This document shows, in pieces, positions 1-8,778 of a stretch of DNA of 64,000 nucleotides (positions are counted from its first letter, which is position 1; each line of letters begins with the position of its first letter). The stretch spans positions 1 through 64,000 of the forward strand of contig NZ_JOFH01000034.1 of the NCBI RefSeq assembly GCF_000721235.1, written 5' to 3'. Both the position numbers and the translations under genes were made by a program. This stretch comes from Streptomyces olivaceus. Its GTDB lineage: Bacteria; Actinomycetota; Actinomycetes; Streptomycetales; Streptomycetaceae. Under the pieces are notes generated by a model that was not told the DNA's origin, ran no database searches, and saw only the letters and a program-made list of their open reading frames with translations.

Positions 1-324
1 GATCGCGGCGAAGACGTACTTGGGCTGGAAGTGGATGTCCGCGATCACCGGGATCTGCGACTTCCGCGCGATCACGGACAGCGCGTCGGCGTCGTCCTGC
101 GTGGGGCAGGCCACCCGGACGATCTGGCAGCCCGACGCCGTCAGCTCGGCGATCTGCTGAAGCGTGGCACCGATGTCGGAGGTACGGGTCGTCGTCATCG
201 ACTGCACCGACACCGGGGCCCCGCCGCCGACCGCCACCGGTCCGACCTGGATCCGCCGCGACAGGCGCCGCTCGGCGATCGGCCGGACCGGTACCTCGGG
301 AAGCCCCAAGGGGATGGCGGTCAT
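1..324 (-). CDS. ispG: 4-hydroxy-3-methylbut-2-enyl diphosphate synthase, N-terminal part (cut by window edge)
   Basis: The visible 108 residues begin [15 protein letters not shown] and contain the IspG start region, including the [20 protein letters not shown] and [12 protein letters not shown] stretches and the [14 protein letters not shown] segment of the TIM barrel. By family, IspG is a cytosolic 4Fe-4S enzyme of the MEP pathway that makes HMBPP for IPP and DMAPP. The iron-sulfur cysteines lie in the missing C-terminal part. The ATG sits 4 nt after the hpnH stop, with GGGAG about 8 nt upstream. It is the last visible gene of the hopanoid operon, where an extra precursor-supply gene makes sense. 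A Streptomyces genome often carries a second ispG copy, so this one may be hopanoid-dedicated (inference). Confidence 0.96.
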   Translation of the reverse strand, partial: MTAIPLGLPEVPVRPIAERRLSRRIQVGPVAVGGGAPVSVQSMTTTRTSDIGATLQQIAELTASGCQIVRVACPTQDDADALSVIARKSQIPVIADIHFQPKYVFAAI

Positions 325-328
325 GACG

Positions 329-1351
329 TCACTCCCGGTTCGAGGAGACGGTCTCGCGCATGGCGCGCAGGGACTCCTTGAGCGACCCCATGGTGGCCAG
401 GACGGCGGTGGGCTCGTAGCCGCAGTGCGCCATGCAGTTGTCGCAGCGCGGGTCCTTGCCGCGGCCGTACTTGTCCCAGTCGGTCTTCTCGATCAGCTCC
501 CGGTACGTGGGCACGTATCCGTCGCTCATCAGATAGCAGGGGCGCTGCCAGCCGAAGAGGGAGTAGTTCGGGATCGCCCAGGCGGTGCACGGGAAGTCGA
601 CCTTGCCCTCGAGGAAGTCGAGGAACAGCGGGGAGTGGTTGAGCCGCCAGCGGGCCCGGTTGCCGCCGGAGAACGCCTTCTTGAACAGCTCGCGGGTCTG
701 CTCCACGCCCAGGAAGTGCTCCTGGTCGGGCGCCTTCTCGTAGGCGTAGGCGGGCGAGATCATCATCTCGTCGACCTTGAGGTCGTCGTTGAGGAAGTCG
801 AGCACCTCGACGATGGTCTGCGGGGTGTCGGTGTTGAAGAAGGTCGAGTTGGTGGTCACCCGGAAGCCGCGCCGCTTGGCCTCCTTGATGGCCTCCACGG
901 CCTCGTCGAACACGCCCTCCTTCGCCACGGACTCGTCGTGCCGCTCGCGCAGCCCGTCGATGTGCACCGCGAAGGCGAAGTAGGGCGAGGGCTTGAACTT
1001 GTCCATCTTCTTGCGCATGAGCATCGCGTTGGTGCAGAGGAAGACGTACTTCCGCTTGGCCACCAACTGCCGCACGATCTCGTCGATCTGCGGGTGCATG
1101 AGGGGTTCGCCGCCGGCGATGGAGACCATGGGCGCACCCGATTCGAGTACCGCCCCCACGGCCTGCGCGACCGGCATGCGCTGCTTGAGCACGCCGGCGG
1201 GGTGCTGGATCTTGCCACACCCCTCGCACGCCAGGTTGCAGGCGAAGAGCGGCTCAAGCTCGACGATGAGCGGGAACTTGTCCCGGCGGCGAATCTTCTG
1301 TTCGGCCAGGTATGTAGCGACCTTGATGGACTGGCGCAGCGGCATGGCCAT
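329..1351 (-). CDS. hpnH: adenosyl-hopene transferase HpnH (radical SAM)
   Basis: This 340-residue protein has a radical-SAM cluster motif, CNLACEGC, with cysteines at about 38, 42 and 45. It is followed by [13 protein letters not shown], which resembles the SAM-binding GGEP motif. A later cysteine group, [12 protein letters not shown], matches the HpnH family C-terminus. HpnH adds the 5'-deoxyadenosyl radical of SAM to diploptene to give adenosylhopane, the first side-chain extension step of bacteriohopanepolyol synthesis. The ATG at 1351 has GGAGG about 9 nt upstream. A second ATG two codons inside is possible. It lies 6 nt after hpnG and 4 nt before ispG, so all three are probably on one transcript. 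Confidence 0.96.
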   Translation of the reverse strand: MAMPLRQSIKVATYLAEQKIRRRDKFPLIVELEPLFACNLACEGCGKIQHPAGVLKQRMPVAQAVGAVLESGAPMVSIAGGEPLMHPQIDEIVRQLVAKRKYVFLCTNAMLMRKKMDKFKPSPYFAFAVHIDGLRERHDESVAKEGVFDEAVEAIKEAKRRGFRVTTNSTFFNTDTPQTIVEVLDFLNDDLKVDEMMISPAYAYEKAPDQEHFLGVEQTRELFKKAFSGGNRARWRLNHSPLFLDFLEGKVDFPCTAWAIPNYSLFGWQRPCYLMSDGYVPTYRELIEKTDWDKYGRGKDPRCDNCMAHCGYEPTAVLATMGSLKESLRAMRETVSSNRE

Positions 1352-1357
1352 CTGGGC

Positions 1358-1999
1358 TCACCTCCGGGGGAGCAACAAAGAACGGTGCCATTCGAAAAAT
1401 GCGGGAAGAACGGATCGAAGGACGCGGAAAGCTGATATTCCACCGCGTACTGTGCCGATCCGGACGAGTTCGTGTTCTGGAGCGTCCACGACCACCCGTA
1501 CGGCCGCAACGGGGCGCGCGCCCGTACGGACGGCGCTCAGGAGCGTGGCCGCGGACTCCATGTCCACGGCGATCGCGCCGGTCGCGAGCAGGTCGGCGCG
1601 TTCGGGGCCGCGGACGACGTGGTCCGAGCCGGTCAGCGGCCCGGTGTGGACGGTGCGCCCCGGGACGGCTCGCGCGAGTTCCTTGACGAGCCGCTCGGTC
1701 GCCACGCAGGCGACGGTGGAGCGCGGGTCCCGGGTCTCCTCGGCGACGACCAGGTCGCCGGGGTGCATGCCGGGGGCGAGTCCCGCGCAGAAGCCCGTGG
1801 CGAGCACGGCGGCGCCGCCCAGGGCCGGGTCGGCGAGGACCCGGGCGACCGAGCGTTCCGCCGCCTTGGGGCCCATGCCGGTGCGCAGGACGGTGACCGG
1901 CCCGCCGGCGCCACCGCGGTCGCCGGTGCGCAGGGCGAGGTGCTCGATGCCGAGCGCGCAGGCGATCAGCAGCGGGGACGGGCCGGTCTGCGGGGTCAT
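1358..1999 (-). CDS. hpnG: hopanoid-associated phosphorylase HpnG
   Basis: This 213-residue protein is of the purine nucleoside phosphorylase (PNP_UDP) superfamily. GMGPKAAERSV near the N-terminus and AIAVDMESAATL are the family phosphate and nucleoside contact regions. By family, HpnG removes adenine from adenosylhopane, giving ribosylhopane or its phosphate after HpnH acts. Its ATG shares one base with the shc stop (TGATG), which indicates translational coupling. Its stop is 6 nt before hpnH. The operon order shc-hpnG-hpnH supports the assignment, because generic phosphorylases of this size are otherwise hard to tell apart. Confidence 0.9.
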   Translation of the reverse strand: MTPQTGPSPLLIACALGIEHLALRTGDRGGAGGPVTVLRTGMGPKAAERSVARVLADPALGGAAVLATGFCAGLAPGMHPGDLVVAEETRDPRSTVACVATERLVKELARAVPGRTVHTGPLTGSDHVVRGPERADLLATGAIAVDMESAATLLSAVRTGARPVAAVRVVVDAPEHELVRIGTVRGGISAFRVLRSVLPAFFEWHRSLLLPRR

Positions 2000-4041
2000 C
2001 AGCTGCCCTTCACCTCGGCCGGGGCGGCCCCGGTGCGGATCTCGGCGGCGCGGGGCTTCTTGGCGAAGGGTTCCCCGTGGACGTACCGGCCGAGGGCGGT
2101 GAGCGGGAAGACCTGGCGGTAGAGGTGGTAGTTGATGGAGAAGTCCCACGGGAAGCCGGTGCCCGTGAAGTAGGGCTCGTCCCAGGAGCCGTCCTCGCGC
2201 TGGGTGGCCGCGAGCCACTCGACGCCGCGCTCGACGGTCCTGGACTCCCGCTCCCCCGCCGCCAGCAGGGCCATCAGCGCCCAGCCGGTCTGCGAGGCGG
2301 TGGAGGCGCCCCGGCCGCTCCACTCGCGGACGTACCGGTAGGAGCGCAGGTCCTCGCCCCAGCCGCCGTCCTCGTTCTGGACGGACTCCAGCCAGCGCAC
2401 CGCGCGGCGGATCGCCGGGTGCGAGGCGGGCAGTCCGGCGGCGGTCAGGGCGGGGATCACGGAGCCGGTGCCGTAGACGTAGTTGACGCCCCAGCGGCCG
2501 AACCACGAGCCGTCCGCCTCCTGGTGGTCCAGGAGCCACTGGATGCCGCGGCGGGTGCGCGGGTCGTGGGCGAGGCCCTCGACAGCGAGCGACTCGACGA
2601 CGTGCGCGGTGACGTCCGCGGACGGCGGGTCGATGACCTCGCCGAAGTCGCAGAACGGCAGCCGGTTGGGGAAGGCGCTGGTGTTGTCGACGTCGAAGGC
2701 GCCCCAGGCGCCGTTCTTCGACTGCATGCCGAGGTTCCACCGCACCCCGCGCCCGATCGCCTTCTCCACCCGCTCCGGGTCGTGGTGCCGGACGCGGCGC
2801 AGGGCGAGCACCACCTCGGCGGTGTCGTCGATGTCGGGGTAGTTGTCGTTGTGGAACTCGAACGCCCAGCCGCCGGGCGGGAGTCCGGGGCGCTTGACCG
2901 ACCAGTCGCCGGGACGCACGATCTGCTCGCCCAGCATCCAGTCGGCGGCCCTGACCAGTTGCGGATGGTCCGAGGGGACGCCCGCGTCGGCCAGCGCGAT
3001 GGTGGCCAGGCAGGTGTCCCACACCGGGGACTGGCAGGCCTCGATCATCCGGGCCCCGTCCTCGCGCCACACGGCGAAACGGTCGAGCGACTCGAGGCCG
3101 GCCCGCATCACGGGGTGTTCGAGGTCGTAACCGAGGAGGTAGAGGGCGATGACCGAGTAGACGGCCGGGGGCTGGATGCCGCCCCAGCAGCCGTCGTTCT
3201 CCTGCCGCTCGACGATCCAGCGGGCGGCGCTGTTCATCGCCGCCTTGCGCAGCCGGCGCGGGGCGACCTTGCGGTAGGCGTGCAGGGCCTTGTCGATGCG
3301 CTGGAAGGCGCCGTCCCAGCTGGCCGCCGGTGCCAGCGGCCGCTGCGGGTTGGGCCGGGCGGAGTCGGTGTGCAGCTCGTCCAGCGCGAAGGGCGCGGGG
3401 CGGACAGGGCGCTTCGCGGAGACGACGGTGAGCGGCACGATGGTCTGCCGGGCCCAGCAGCCGAAGTCGTAGATGTTGAGCGGGACCCAGGTGGGGAAGT
3501 AGATGATTTCCGGCGGGAGTTCGGGCAGGTCGTCCCACTTCCACCAGCCGAACAGGGCCAGCCAGATCCGGGTGAAGACCCGTGCGGAGGCGACGCCGCC
3601 GCGGGACCGGATCCATTCCGAGGCCCGTGCCATGTGCGGGGCGTCGGGTGCGTCGCCGGCCAGGCGGAGGGCGACGTACGCCTCGATGGTGGTGGACAGT
3701 TCGCCGGGGCCGCCGTAGAAGGTGGCCCAGGTGCCGTCCTCGCGCTGCTCGCCACGGATGAACAGGGCGGCGGCGCGCGTGGTCTCCTCGTCCTGGATGC
3801 CGAGGAACTGACGCAGGAGCAGGTCTTCGGCGTCCATCGTGACGTTGGTCTCGAGGTCGCCCTTCCACCAGCCCTGGGCGTCCTGCCTGGACAGCAGGAA
3901 GTCGGTGGCGCGCTGCGTGGCGCGTGCGGCGGCTTCGGGTACCCCGGCCGCCGTGTCGGGGATCGTGATGTCGGTGTCGCTGGCCGAGGCTGCCAGGGGC
4001 CGCAGGGAGGCTCCGGTGCTTCCGTCGGTCGTCGCTGTCAT
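1999..4041 (-). CDS. shc: squalene-hopene cyclase
   Basis: This is a 680-residue class II triterpene cyclase, a normal length for Streptomyces. The catalytic DXDD acid motif reads DIDD at about residues 403-406 (YPDIDDTAEV). Many QW-type repeats are visible, such as QDAQGWW, QENDGCWGG, QSKNGAWGAF, QEADGSWFG, QNEDGGWGE and QREDGSWDE. The enzyme is a peripheral membrane protein that cyclises squalene to hopene and hopanol. The ATG at 4041 was chosen because AAGGGGA lies just upstream and the resulting length fits the family. A longer in-frame extension to 4362 has no matching domain. A strong hairpin separates it from the preceding prenyl synthase gene. Confidence 0.98.
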   Translation of the reverse strand: MTATTDGSTGASLRPLAASASDTDITIPDTAAGVPEAAARATQRATDFLLSRQDAQGWWKGDLETNVTMDAEDLLLRQFLGIQDEETTRAAALFIRGEQREDGTWATFYGGPGELSTTIEAYVALRLAGDAPDAPHMARASEWIRSRGGVASARVFTRIWLALFGWWKWDDLPELPPEIIYFPTWVPLNIYDFGCWARQTIVPLTVVSAKRPVRPAPFALDELHTDSARPNPQRPLAPAASWDGAFQRIDKALHAYRKVAPRRLRKAAMNSAARWIVERQENDGCWGGIQPPAVYSVIALYLLGYDLEHPVMRAGLESLDRFAVWREDGARMIEACQSPVWDTCLATIALADAGVPSDHPQLVRAADWMLGEQIVRPGDWSVKRPGLPPGGWAFEFHNDNYPDIDDTAEVVLALRRVRHHDPERVEKAIGRGVRWNLGMQSKNGAWGAFDVDNTSAFPNRLPFCDFGEVIDPPSADVTAHVVESLAVEGLAHDPRTRRGIQWLLDHQEADGSWFGRWGVNYVYGTGSVIPALTAAGLPASHPAIRRAVRWLESVQNEDGGWGEDLRSYRYVREWSGRGASTASQTGWALMALLAAGERESRTVERGVEWLAATQREDGSWDEPYFTGTGFPWDFSINYHLYRQVFPLTALGRYVHGEPFAKKPRAAEIRTGAAPAEVKGS

Positions 4042-4093
4042 GGCTTCCCCTTCGTGCAGTGTGCATACGGTGCGTCTGCTGTGGGTCCGCCGT

Positions 4094-4126
4094 CGGCCGG
4101 TGCTCGTGTCTCCACGACACCGGCCG
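4094..4126 (-). terminator. strong hairpin between the prenyl synthase and shc genes
   Basis: An inverted repeat pairs GGCCGGTG (4095-4102) with CACCGGCC (4118-4125). Inside it, TCGTG (4104-4108) pairs with CACGA (4113-4117) around a TCTC loop, with one bulged base. C4094 and G4126 add one more pair. It lies in the only long gap (118 nt) inside the hopanoid operon. No T-run follows on the minus strand, so it could be a partial terminator, an RNA processing site or an attenuator that sets shc expression. The structure is seen; the role is inferred. Confidence 0.5.
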
Positions 4127-4159
4127 GCGACTACGCGAGGGCTATTCGACCGATAATGA

Positions 4160-5233
4160 TCATCTCTTTCGTACGACGACGAAGTCCGCGAGGGCCGTGA
4201 ACATGTCCCGCACCCGGTGGGGCATGTCGACGGCGTCGAGGGCTTCGATGGCGATGGTGTGCTGGCGACGCGCCTCGTCGGCGGTCCACTCCCGCCCGCC
4301 CGCTTCCTCGATGAGAACGGCGCGGGCCGCGAACTCCTCCTCGGAGAAGTTCGCGAAGTCACTGGTCTTGGCGTCGGCGGCGAGGATCTCGCCGAGGCGC
4401 TCGGAGGCGGGCCCGCCGGCCGCGAGGGCGGCCACGACCGGCAGCGACTTCTTGCGCTGGCGCAGGTCGCTCCAGGTCTGCTTGCCGGTGGCGTCCGGGT
4501 CGCCCCAGATGCCCAGCAGGTCGTCGACGGCCTGGAAGGCGAGGCCCAGGTGGTAGCCGTACTTCTCCAGGACGTCGGCGGTGTGCTCGTCGGCGCCGCC
4601 GAGGACCGCGCCGATGGAGCTGGCGCTGGCGAGCAGGGCGCCGGTCTTGTTGCCCTCCATCTCCAGGCACTCCTCGACGGTGACCCGGTCGCGGTGCTCG
4701 TAGGAGATGTCCTGGGCCTGGCCGTCGATCAGGGCGCGGGTGGCGCTGGTCAGCCGGCGGGTGGCGCGGCCTGCCTCGACGGTGCCCAGTTCGAGGAGCA
4801 CCTCGTTGGCGAGGGCGAACAGGGCGTCGCCGACCAGGATGGCCTGGGCGGGGCCGTGCACCTTCCAGACGGTGTCGCGGTGGCGGCGCTGCTCGTCGCC
4901 GTCCATCAGGTCGTCGTGCAGGAGGGAGAAGTTGTGGACCAGTTCCACGGCCACCGCGCCGGGCACGCCGGTCTCGGGCGCGGCACCGGTGACCTCGGCG
5001 GAGAGCACGGCGAGGGCGGGTCGGACGGCCTTGCCGCCGTCGCCCGCCGCGGGGTTGCCCGCGGCGTCGATCCAGCCGAAGTGGTAGGCGGCGACCGTGT
5101 CCATGGGAGGGGCCAGGCGGTCGACGGCCGCCCGCAGGACCGGCGCGGTCAGGGTCCGGCCGCGCTCCAGGAGCGCGGTCACGTCCACCGTGGTCCGTCG
5201 ATCGGCCGCCGGGGCCGGGGGCACAGTGGGCAC
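4160..5233 (-). CDS. polyprenyl diphosphate synthase of the hopanoid cluster
   Basis: This 357-residue trans-isoprenyl diphosphate synthase has both aspartate-rich motifs, DDLMD at about residues 107-111 and DDLLGIWGD at about 237-245, and also GGKAVRP and LVGDALF. By context it should supply farnesyl diphosphate to the squalene-forming enzymes HpnC, HpnD and HpnE, but product chain length cannot be read safely from the sequence. The start is a GTG at 5233 with GGAGGAG about 5 nt upstream. The reading frame runs further upstream without homology, and a start there would overlap hpnE. It lies 59 nt after hpnE and 118 nt before shc. Confidence 0.93.
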   Translation of the reverse strand: MPTVPPAPAADRRTTVDVTALLERGRTLTAPVLRAAVDRLAPPMDTVAAYHFGWIDAAGNPAAGDGGKAVRPALAVLSAEVTGAAPETGVPGAVAVELVHNFSLLHDDLMDGDEQRRHRDTVWKVHGPAQAILVGDALFALANEVLLELGTVEAGRATRRLTSATRALIDGQAQDISYEHRDRVTVEECLEMEGNKTGALLASASSIGAVLGGADEHTADVLEKYGYHLGLAFQAVDDLLGIWGDPDATGKQTWSDLRQRKKSLPVVAALAAGGPASERLGEILAADAKTSDFANFSEEEFAARAVLIEEAGGREWTADEARRQHTIAIEALDAVDMPHRVRDMFTALADFVVVRKR

Positions 5234-5292
5234 AGTCTCTCCTCCAGTGGGGGTGGCGGGAGTGCGGAAGTCGGTCCCACCGGGGTCGGCTC

Positions 5293-6729
5293 TCACGCCG
5301 CCTCCTCGAAGAAGTCGGGGAGGAGGCCGCGGGACCGGCCCAGCGCGCCGAGCGCGGCGCCGGCCGCTCCGACGCCGCTGCGAACCGCACTCTCCATCGT
5401 CGCGGGCCACCCGGTGGCGGTCCACGCTCCGGCCAGGTAGAGGCCGGGTGCCTTGGTGCGGGCGCCGGGCCGCAGACGGCCGACGCCGGGGGCGGGAGCG
5501 AACGTCGCGGTGCGCTCCCTGGTCACGAAGAAGTCCTTCACCTCGGCACCCCGGGTGCGGGGCAGCAGCCGCTCCAGTTCGGGCAGGTACCGCTCGCGGA
5601 GCGCGGCCACGGGCTCGTCGATCTCGTTCTGCGCGGTCGACTGCGACAGCGCCAGGTACTGACCCTCCTTCAGCCCGGAGGCCTCGGTACGGTCGAACAC
5701 CCACTGCACGGGGGTGCCAAGGGCCGTGAGGAACGGCGCGGCGAGCACCTTGCGGTCGTAGACCACGTGGATGTTGAGGATCGGCGCGGTGCCGATCCTC
5801 AGAAGATTCTCCGGGGCGTCGAGCGAGCCGTCCGGCAGCAGGTCGTGGGCCTCGCGCTGGGGTACGGCGAGGACGACCGCGTCCGCTTCGAGCGTCTCGC
5901 CGGGAACCTGAACGCTCCAGCCGCCGTTCTCGTTTACAGATACGGAGGTGGCACGTGTACGGACCTCGGTACGGACGCCCGCGGAGTCGAGCGCCTTGCG
6001 GGCCAGCCGGTCGTGCAGTTCGCCCAGCGGAACGTGGGCCCACCCGATGTCGGCCGCTCCCGGGTCGGACAGCAGACCGGTCTTGAACACCATCGCGGCG
6101 AGCCCCAGCGAGGCGTCGCCCGCGACCGCGTTGAGGGTGGCGACCCCGACCAGGTCCCACAGGGCCTCGACGGCACGCGCCGACTGACCGTGCGCGGTCA
6201 GCCAGCTGCCGAAGTCCTGCGTGTCCAGGGTCGGATCGGCGAGGTCGAGTCCCTTGAGCGCGAGCGCGGCACGCCCCACCGAGGCGCGCTCGGCGAGGGA
6301 GAGGTGCGGGTAGGCCGCCAGGCTGCGGCCCAGATGCAGGGGGACGGGCAGCGCGTCGCGCCGCAGTCTGCCGAGCCGTCTGCCCTCGGGCCGCTCCAGG
6401 TCGAGAACGGGCACGTCGAGACGGTCCTGCACCGGCGCGAGCGCCGCGCCGCCGATCCGGTCGAGGAACCAGCGGTAGGCGGTGCAGCAGCGCAGGTACA
6501 CGTGCTGGCCGTTGTCGACGGTGAGGTCGCCGCGCTGGAAGGAGAAGGCCAGGCCGCCCAGGCGAGGCCGTCCTTCGAGCAGGGTGACCCGCACTCCGGC
6601 GTCGGCGAGCGCGAGCGCGGAGGTGACCCCGGCGAGTCCGCCGCCGACCACGACGGCGTGCCCGCCCGGGCGGAGGGCGGAGACGTCCGTGAGCCGCCCG
6701 CCGTCGCCCGCGCCGTTGGCCTGCGTCAT
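5293..6729 (-). CDS. hpnE: hydroxysqualene dehydroxylase HpnE
   Basis: This 478-residue FAD-dependent amine-oxidase/phytoene-desaturase-type protein has an N-terminal dinucleotide fold, VVVGGGLAGVTSALALADAG, followed by LLEGRPRLGG. Near the C-terminus, GLYLAGAWTATGWPATMESA is the flavin-binding end typical of the family. By family, HpnE reduces hydroxysqualene, made by HpnC from presqualene diphosphate, to squalene. Its ATG overlaps the stop of the 52-codon gene upstream by 4 nt (ATGA), so translation is probably coupled to it. Together with HpnC and HpnD it forms the bacterial three-enzyme route to squalene. Confidence 0.96.
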   Translation of the reverse strand: MTQANGAGDGGRLTDVSALRPGGHAVVVGGGLAGVTSALALADAGVRVTLLEGRPRLGGLAFSFQRGDLTVDNGQHVYLRCCTAYRWFLDRIGGAALAPVQDRLDVPVLDLERPEGRRLGRLRRDALPVPLHLGRSLAAYPHLSLAERASVGRAALALKGLDLADPTLDTQDFGSWLTAHGQSARAVEALWDLVGVATLNAVAGDASLGLAAMVFKTGLLSDPGAADIGWAHVPLGELHDRLARKALDSAGVRTEVRTRATSVSVNENGGWSVQVPGETLEADAVVLAVPQREAHDLLPDGSLDAPENLLRIGTAPILNIHVVYDRKVLAAPFLTALGTPVQWVFDRTEASGLKEGQYLALSQSTAQNEIDEPVAALRERYLPELERLLPRTRGAEVKDFFVTRERTATFAPAPGVGRLRPGARTKAPGLYLAGAWTATGWPATMESAVRSGVGAAGAALGALGRSRGLLPDFFEEAA

Positions 6730-6884
6730 GGTGCGCCCCTCTTCGTCCGGCCGCCGTGATCTGTGACCGGCGTACGGCAGACCGTCTCAGTCAGGGACGC
6801 CGACCGCCACCGGAGGGTTGCCCGCCGCACACCGCCGGGGGCACCGGCCGGCGGAGGCGTGTCGAGTCTGCCGGGAGTACCCAT
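6726..6884 (-). CDS. 52-residue small protein coupled to hpnD and hpnE
   Basis: This small reading frame encodes 52 residues, with ATLRWRSASLTETVCR in the middle and a basic C-terminus. Its ATG shares a base with the hpnD stop (TGATG at 6886-6882). Its stop overlaps the hpnE ATG by 4 nt (ATGA), so it fills the hpnD-hpnE gap exactly. That layout argues it is translated. No signal peptide or membrane segment is visible. I recall a Streptomyces family of small uncharacterised proteins with an ATLR-x-ASLTET core (possibly DUF6380), but this is from memory. The function is unknown. It may only carry ribosomes into hpnE, or it may be a small partner of the squalene enzymes. Confidence 0.72.
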   Translation of the reverse strand: MGTPGRLDTPPPAGAPGGVRRATLRWRSASLTETVCRTPVTDHGGRTKRGAP

Positions 6885-7834
6885 CAGGCGCGCCTCCTGA
6901 CGGTCTGCCGGGTGACGTGCCGGGCGTCGAGACCGGACAGGCCCCGCACCGCGACGTACGCCTTCTCGCGTCCGGGGAGCGAGACCCGGCCGCGCAGCAC
7001 CGCCTCCGGGTCGCGCTCGATGCGGTCGAGCAGGCGGCGGTAGATGCCGGCCATGGCGGCCACGCACGCGCCGCTGCGCCGGTCGAGCATGGGGAGCAGC
7101 CGGTAGCCCTCGGCGAAAAGGGCGCGGGCCCGGCGCACTTCGAAGTGGACGAGTCCGGTGAAGTCGGCGCCCTCCGGCGGCGTCGGCCCGTCGAACCCGG
7201 CCGAGCAGCCGAACTTGGCGAGGTCGTCGGCGGGCAGGTAGGTCCGGCCGTCCTCGGCGTCCTCGCGGACGTCGCGCAGGATGTTGGTGAGCTGGAGCGC
7301 CAGACCCAGCGTGTCGGCGTACTCGGGCGCGCGTTCGATGCCGCGCGCGCCCGGTTCGGTGCCGAACACGCCGAGCGAGAGGCGGCCGATGGCGCCCGCC
7401 ACGCAGCGGCAGTAGACCTTCAGGTCGTCCCAGGTCTCGTACGTCTCGCCGCGCAGGTCCATCTGGACGCCGTCGATCAGCTCGTCGAGGCCGCCGAGCG
7501 GGACCGGGAACTGCCGGGCCGCGTGCGCGAGGGCGACGGCGACCGGGTCGGTGTCGTCCTCCTCGACCGCGCCCTCGTGGATCCGGGCGAGCACCGCACG
7601 GGTCTCCTCCAGGCGGTCGACCTTGACGTCGGCCGGCAGTCCGCCGTCACCGATGTCGTCGACGCGGCGCGAGAACGCGTACAGCGCCGACATCGCCCGC
7701 CGCTTGGGGGCGGGCAGCAGCCGGATGCCGTAGGCGAAGTTGCGTGCCTGCCGACCGGTGACGGCCTCGCAGTAGCTGTAGGCGGCGAGCACCGGTGCCG
7801 GCATGTTCGCTGACGACTCCACGGCCTCGATCAC
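6884..7834 (-). CDS. hpnD: presqualene diphosphate synthase HpnD
   Basis: This 316-residue squalene/phytoene-synthase-family protein has first aspartate motif RRVDDIGDG at about residues 57-64 and second motif LTNILRDVREDAEDGR at about 185-200. Both bind magnesium and diphosphate. By family, HpnD condenses two farnesyl diphosphates to presqualene diphosphate. The start is GTG at 7834 with GAGGAG about 4 nt upstream; it overlaps the hpnC stop by 4 nt (GTGA). An internal ATG ten codons later is an alternative. It is coupled at its 3' end to the 52-residue small gene. Confidence 0.95.
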   Translation of the reverse strand: MIEAVESSANMPAPVLAAYSYCEAVTGRQARNFAYGIRLLPAPKRRAMSALYAFSRRVDDIGDGGLPADVKVDRLEETRAVLARIHEGAVEEDDTDPVAVALAHAARQFPVPLGGLDELIDGVQMDLRGETYETWDDLKVYCRCVAGAIGRLSLGVFGTEPGARGIERAPEYADTLGLALQLTNILRDVREDAEDGRTYLPADDLAKFGCSAGFDGPTPPEGADFTGLVHFEVRRARALFAEGYRLLPMLDRRSGACVAAMAGIYRRLLDRIERDPEAVLRGRVSLPGREKAYVAVRGLSGLDARHVTRQTVRRRA

Positions 7835-8778
7835 CCCTCTCCTCGCAGAACCACGCCCGCCTCGCGCAGCAACTGGACCTTGCCGGGCTTGGGCGGGCCG
7901 GGAAGTACGTCGTGATCCGCCGCGGCGATCGCGTGGAGCGCCGCCCGGCCTCCCGCCACGAACCCCGCGAGCAACAGGCGCAGCCTGCCGTGAACGCTAC
8001 CCACCAGGGGGGCGCCCTCATTCAGCAGTTCCCGGGCGCGCCCGGCCTCGTGGGCGATCAGGGCGCGCACCGGCGCGTTCGCGGTGGGGGCGGCCAGGTC
8101 CGCCTCCTGGACGTGGAAGCGCTTCATGTCCTCGGCGGGCAGGTAGACCCGGTCCCGGCCGAGGTCCTCGGCGACGTCCTGGAGGTGCTCGACGATCTGG
8201 AGGGCGGTGCAGATCTCGTCGGAGCGGCGGATCCGTTCGGGGGTCGAGGTGCCGGTGACCGCGAGGACGAGGCGGCCGACCGGGTTGGCGGACAGCTCGC
8301 AGTAGGCGAGCAGGTCGTCGTAGGTCTCGTACCGGGCGACGAGCTGGTCCTGGCGGTTGGCGGCGATCAGGCCGAGGAAGGGCTCCGGCGTCAGCGCGCA
8401 CCGGCGCGCGGTGGGCACCAGGCGGCGCAGCAGCGGGTGGCGGGGCGTGCCGTCTCCGCCGTCGGTGCCGGCGTCGCCGGCGGCATCGGCGGAGCCGACA
8501 AAGACACGGTGCAGGTCCTCCTCGAAGGCGTCCAGCATCCGCAGCCGGTCGTCGGCGTGCTCGGCCGGGACCCCGAGGAGGCGGGCGTCGGCTCCGCCGG
8601 GGGCGAGGTCTCCGTCGCCGATGTCGTCGACGAGGCGGGCGAAGCCGTAGACGGCCATGAGGTCGGCGCGCCAGGCACGGGGCAGGAAGAAGGGGGCCAC
8701 GGGGAAGTTCTCGTGCGCGGCCTTGTCGAGGGTGGCGCGCTCCGGATCGGCGGCCTGCGCCGGATCGGTGACCGTCAT
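7831..8778 (-). CDS. hpnC: hydroxysqualene synthase HpnC
   Basis: This is a 315-residue squalene/phytoene-synthase-family protein with first motif RLVDDIGDGD at about residues 48-57 and second motif EHLQDVAEDLGRDR. It is a paralogue of HpnD next door. By family, HpnC converts presqualene diphosphate to hydroxysqualene. The ATG at 8778 was chosen because MTVTDP starts the aligned part and the upstream 21-codon frame ends across it (ATGA). A GTG at 8808 would give a longer form with no better ribosome site. It is the first enzyme gene of the operon. Confidence 0.93.
   Translation of the reverse strand: MTVTDPAQAADPERATLDKAAHENFPVAPFFLPRAWRADLMAVYGFARLVDDIGDGDLAPGGADARLLGVPAEHADDRLRMLDAFEEDLHRVFVGSADAAGDAGTDGGDGTPRHPLLRRLVPTARRCALTPEPFLGLIAANRQDQLVARYETYDDLLAYCELSANPVGRLVLAVTGTSTPERIRRSDEICTALQIVEHLQDVAEDLGRDRVYLPAEDMKRFHVQEADLAAPTANAPVRALIAHEAGRARELLNEGAPLVGSVHGRLRLLLAGFVAGGRAALHAIAAADHDVLPGPPKPGKVQLLREAGVVLRGEG

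Noticed and set aside
164..1435. Long plus-strand frame (423 codons) across ispG/hpnH
   Set aside because: Antisense to hpnH, with the low-complexity Val/Gly/Glu pattern typical of mirror frames in high-GC DNA.
2077..4200. Long plus-strand frame (707 codons) opposite shc
   Set aside because: It mirrors shc; the minus strand has clear cyclase motifs and coupling to neighbours.
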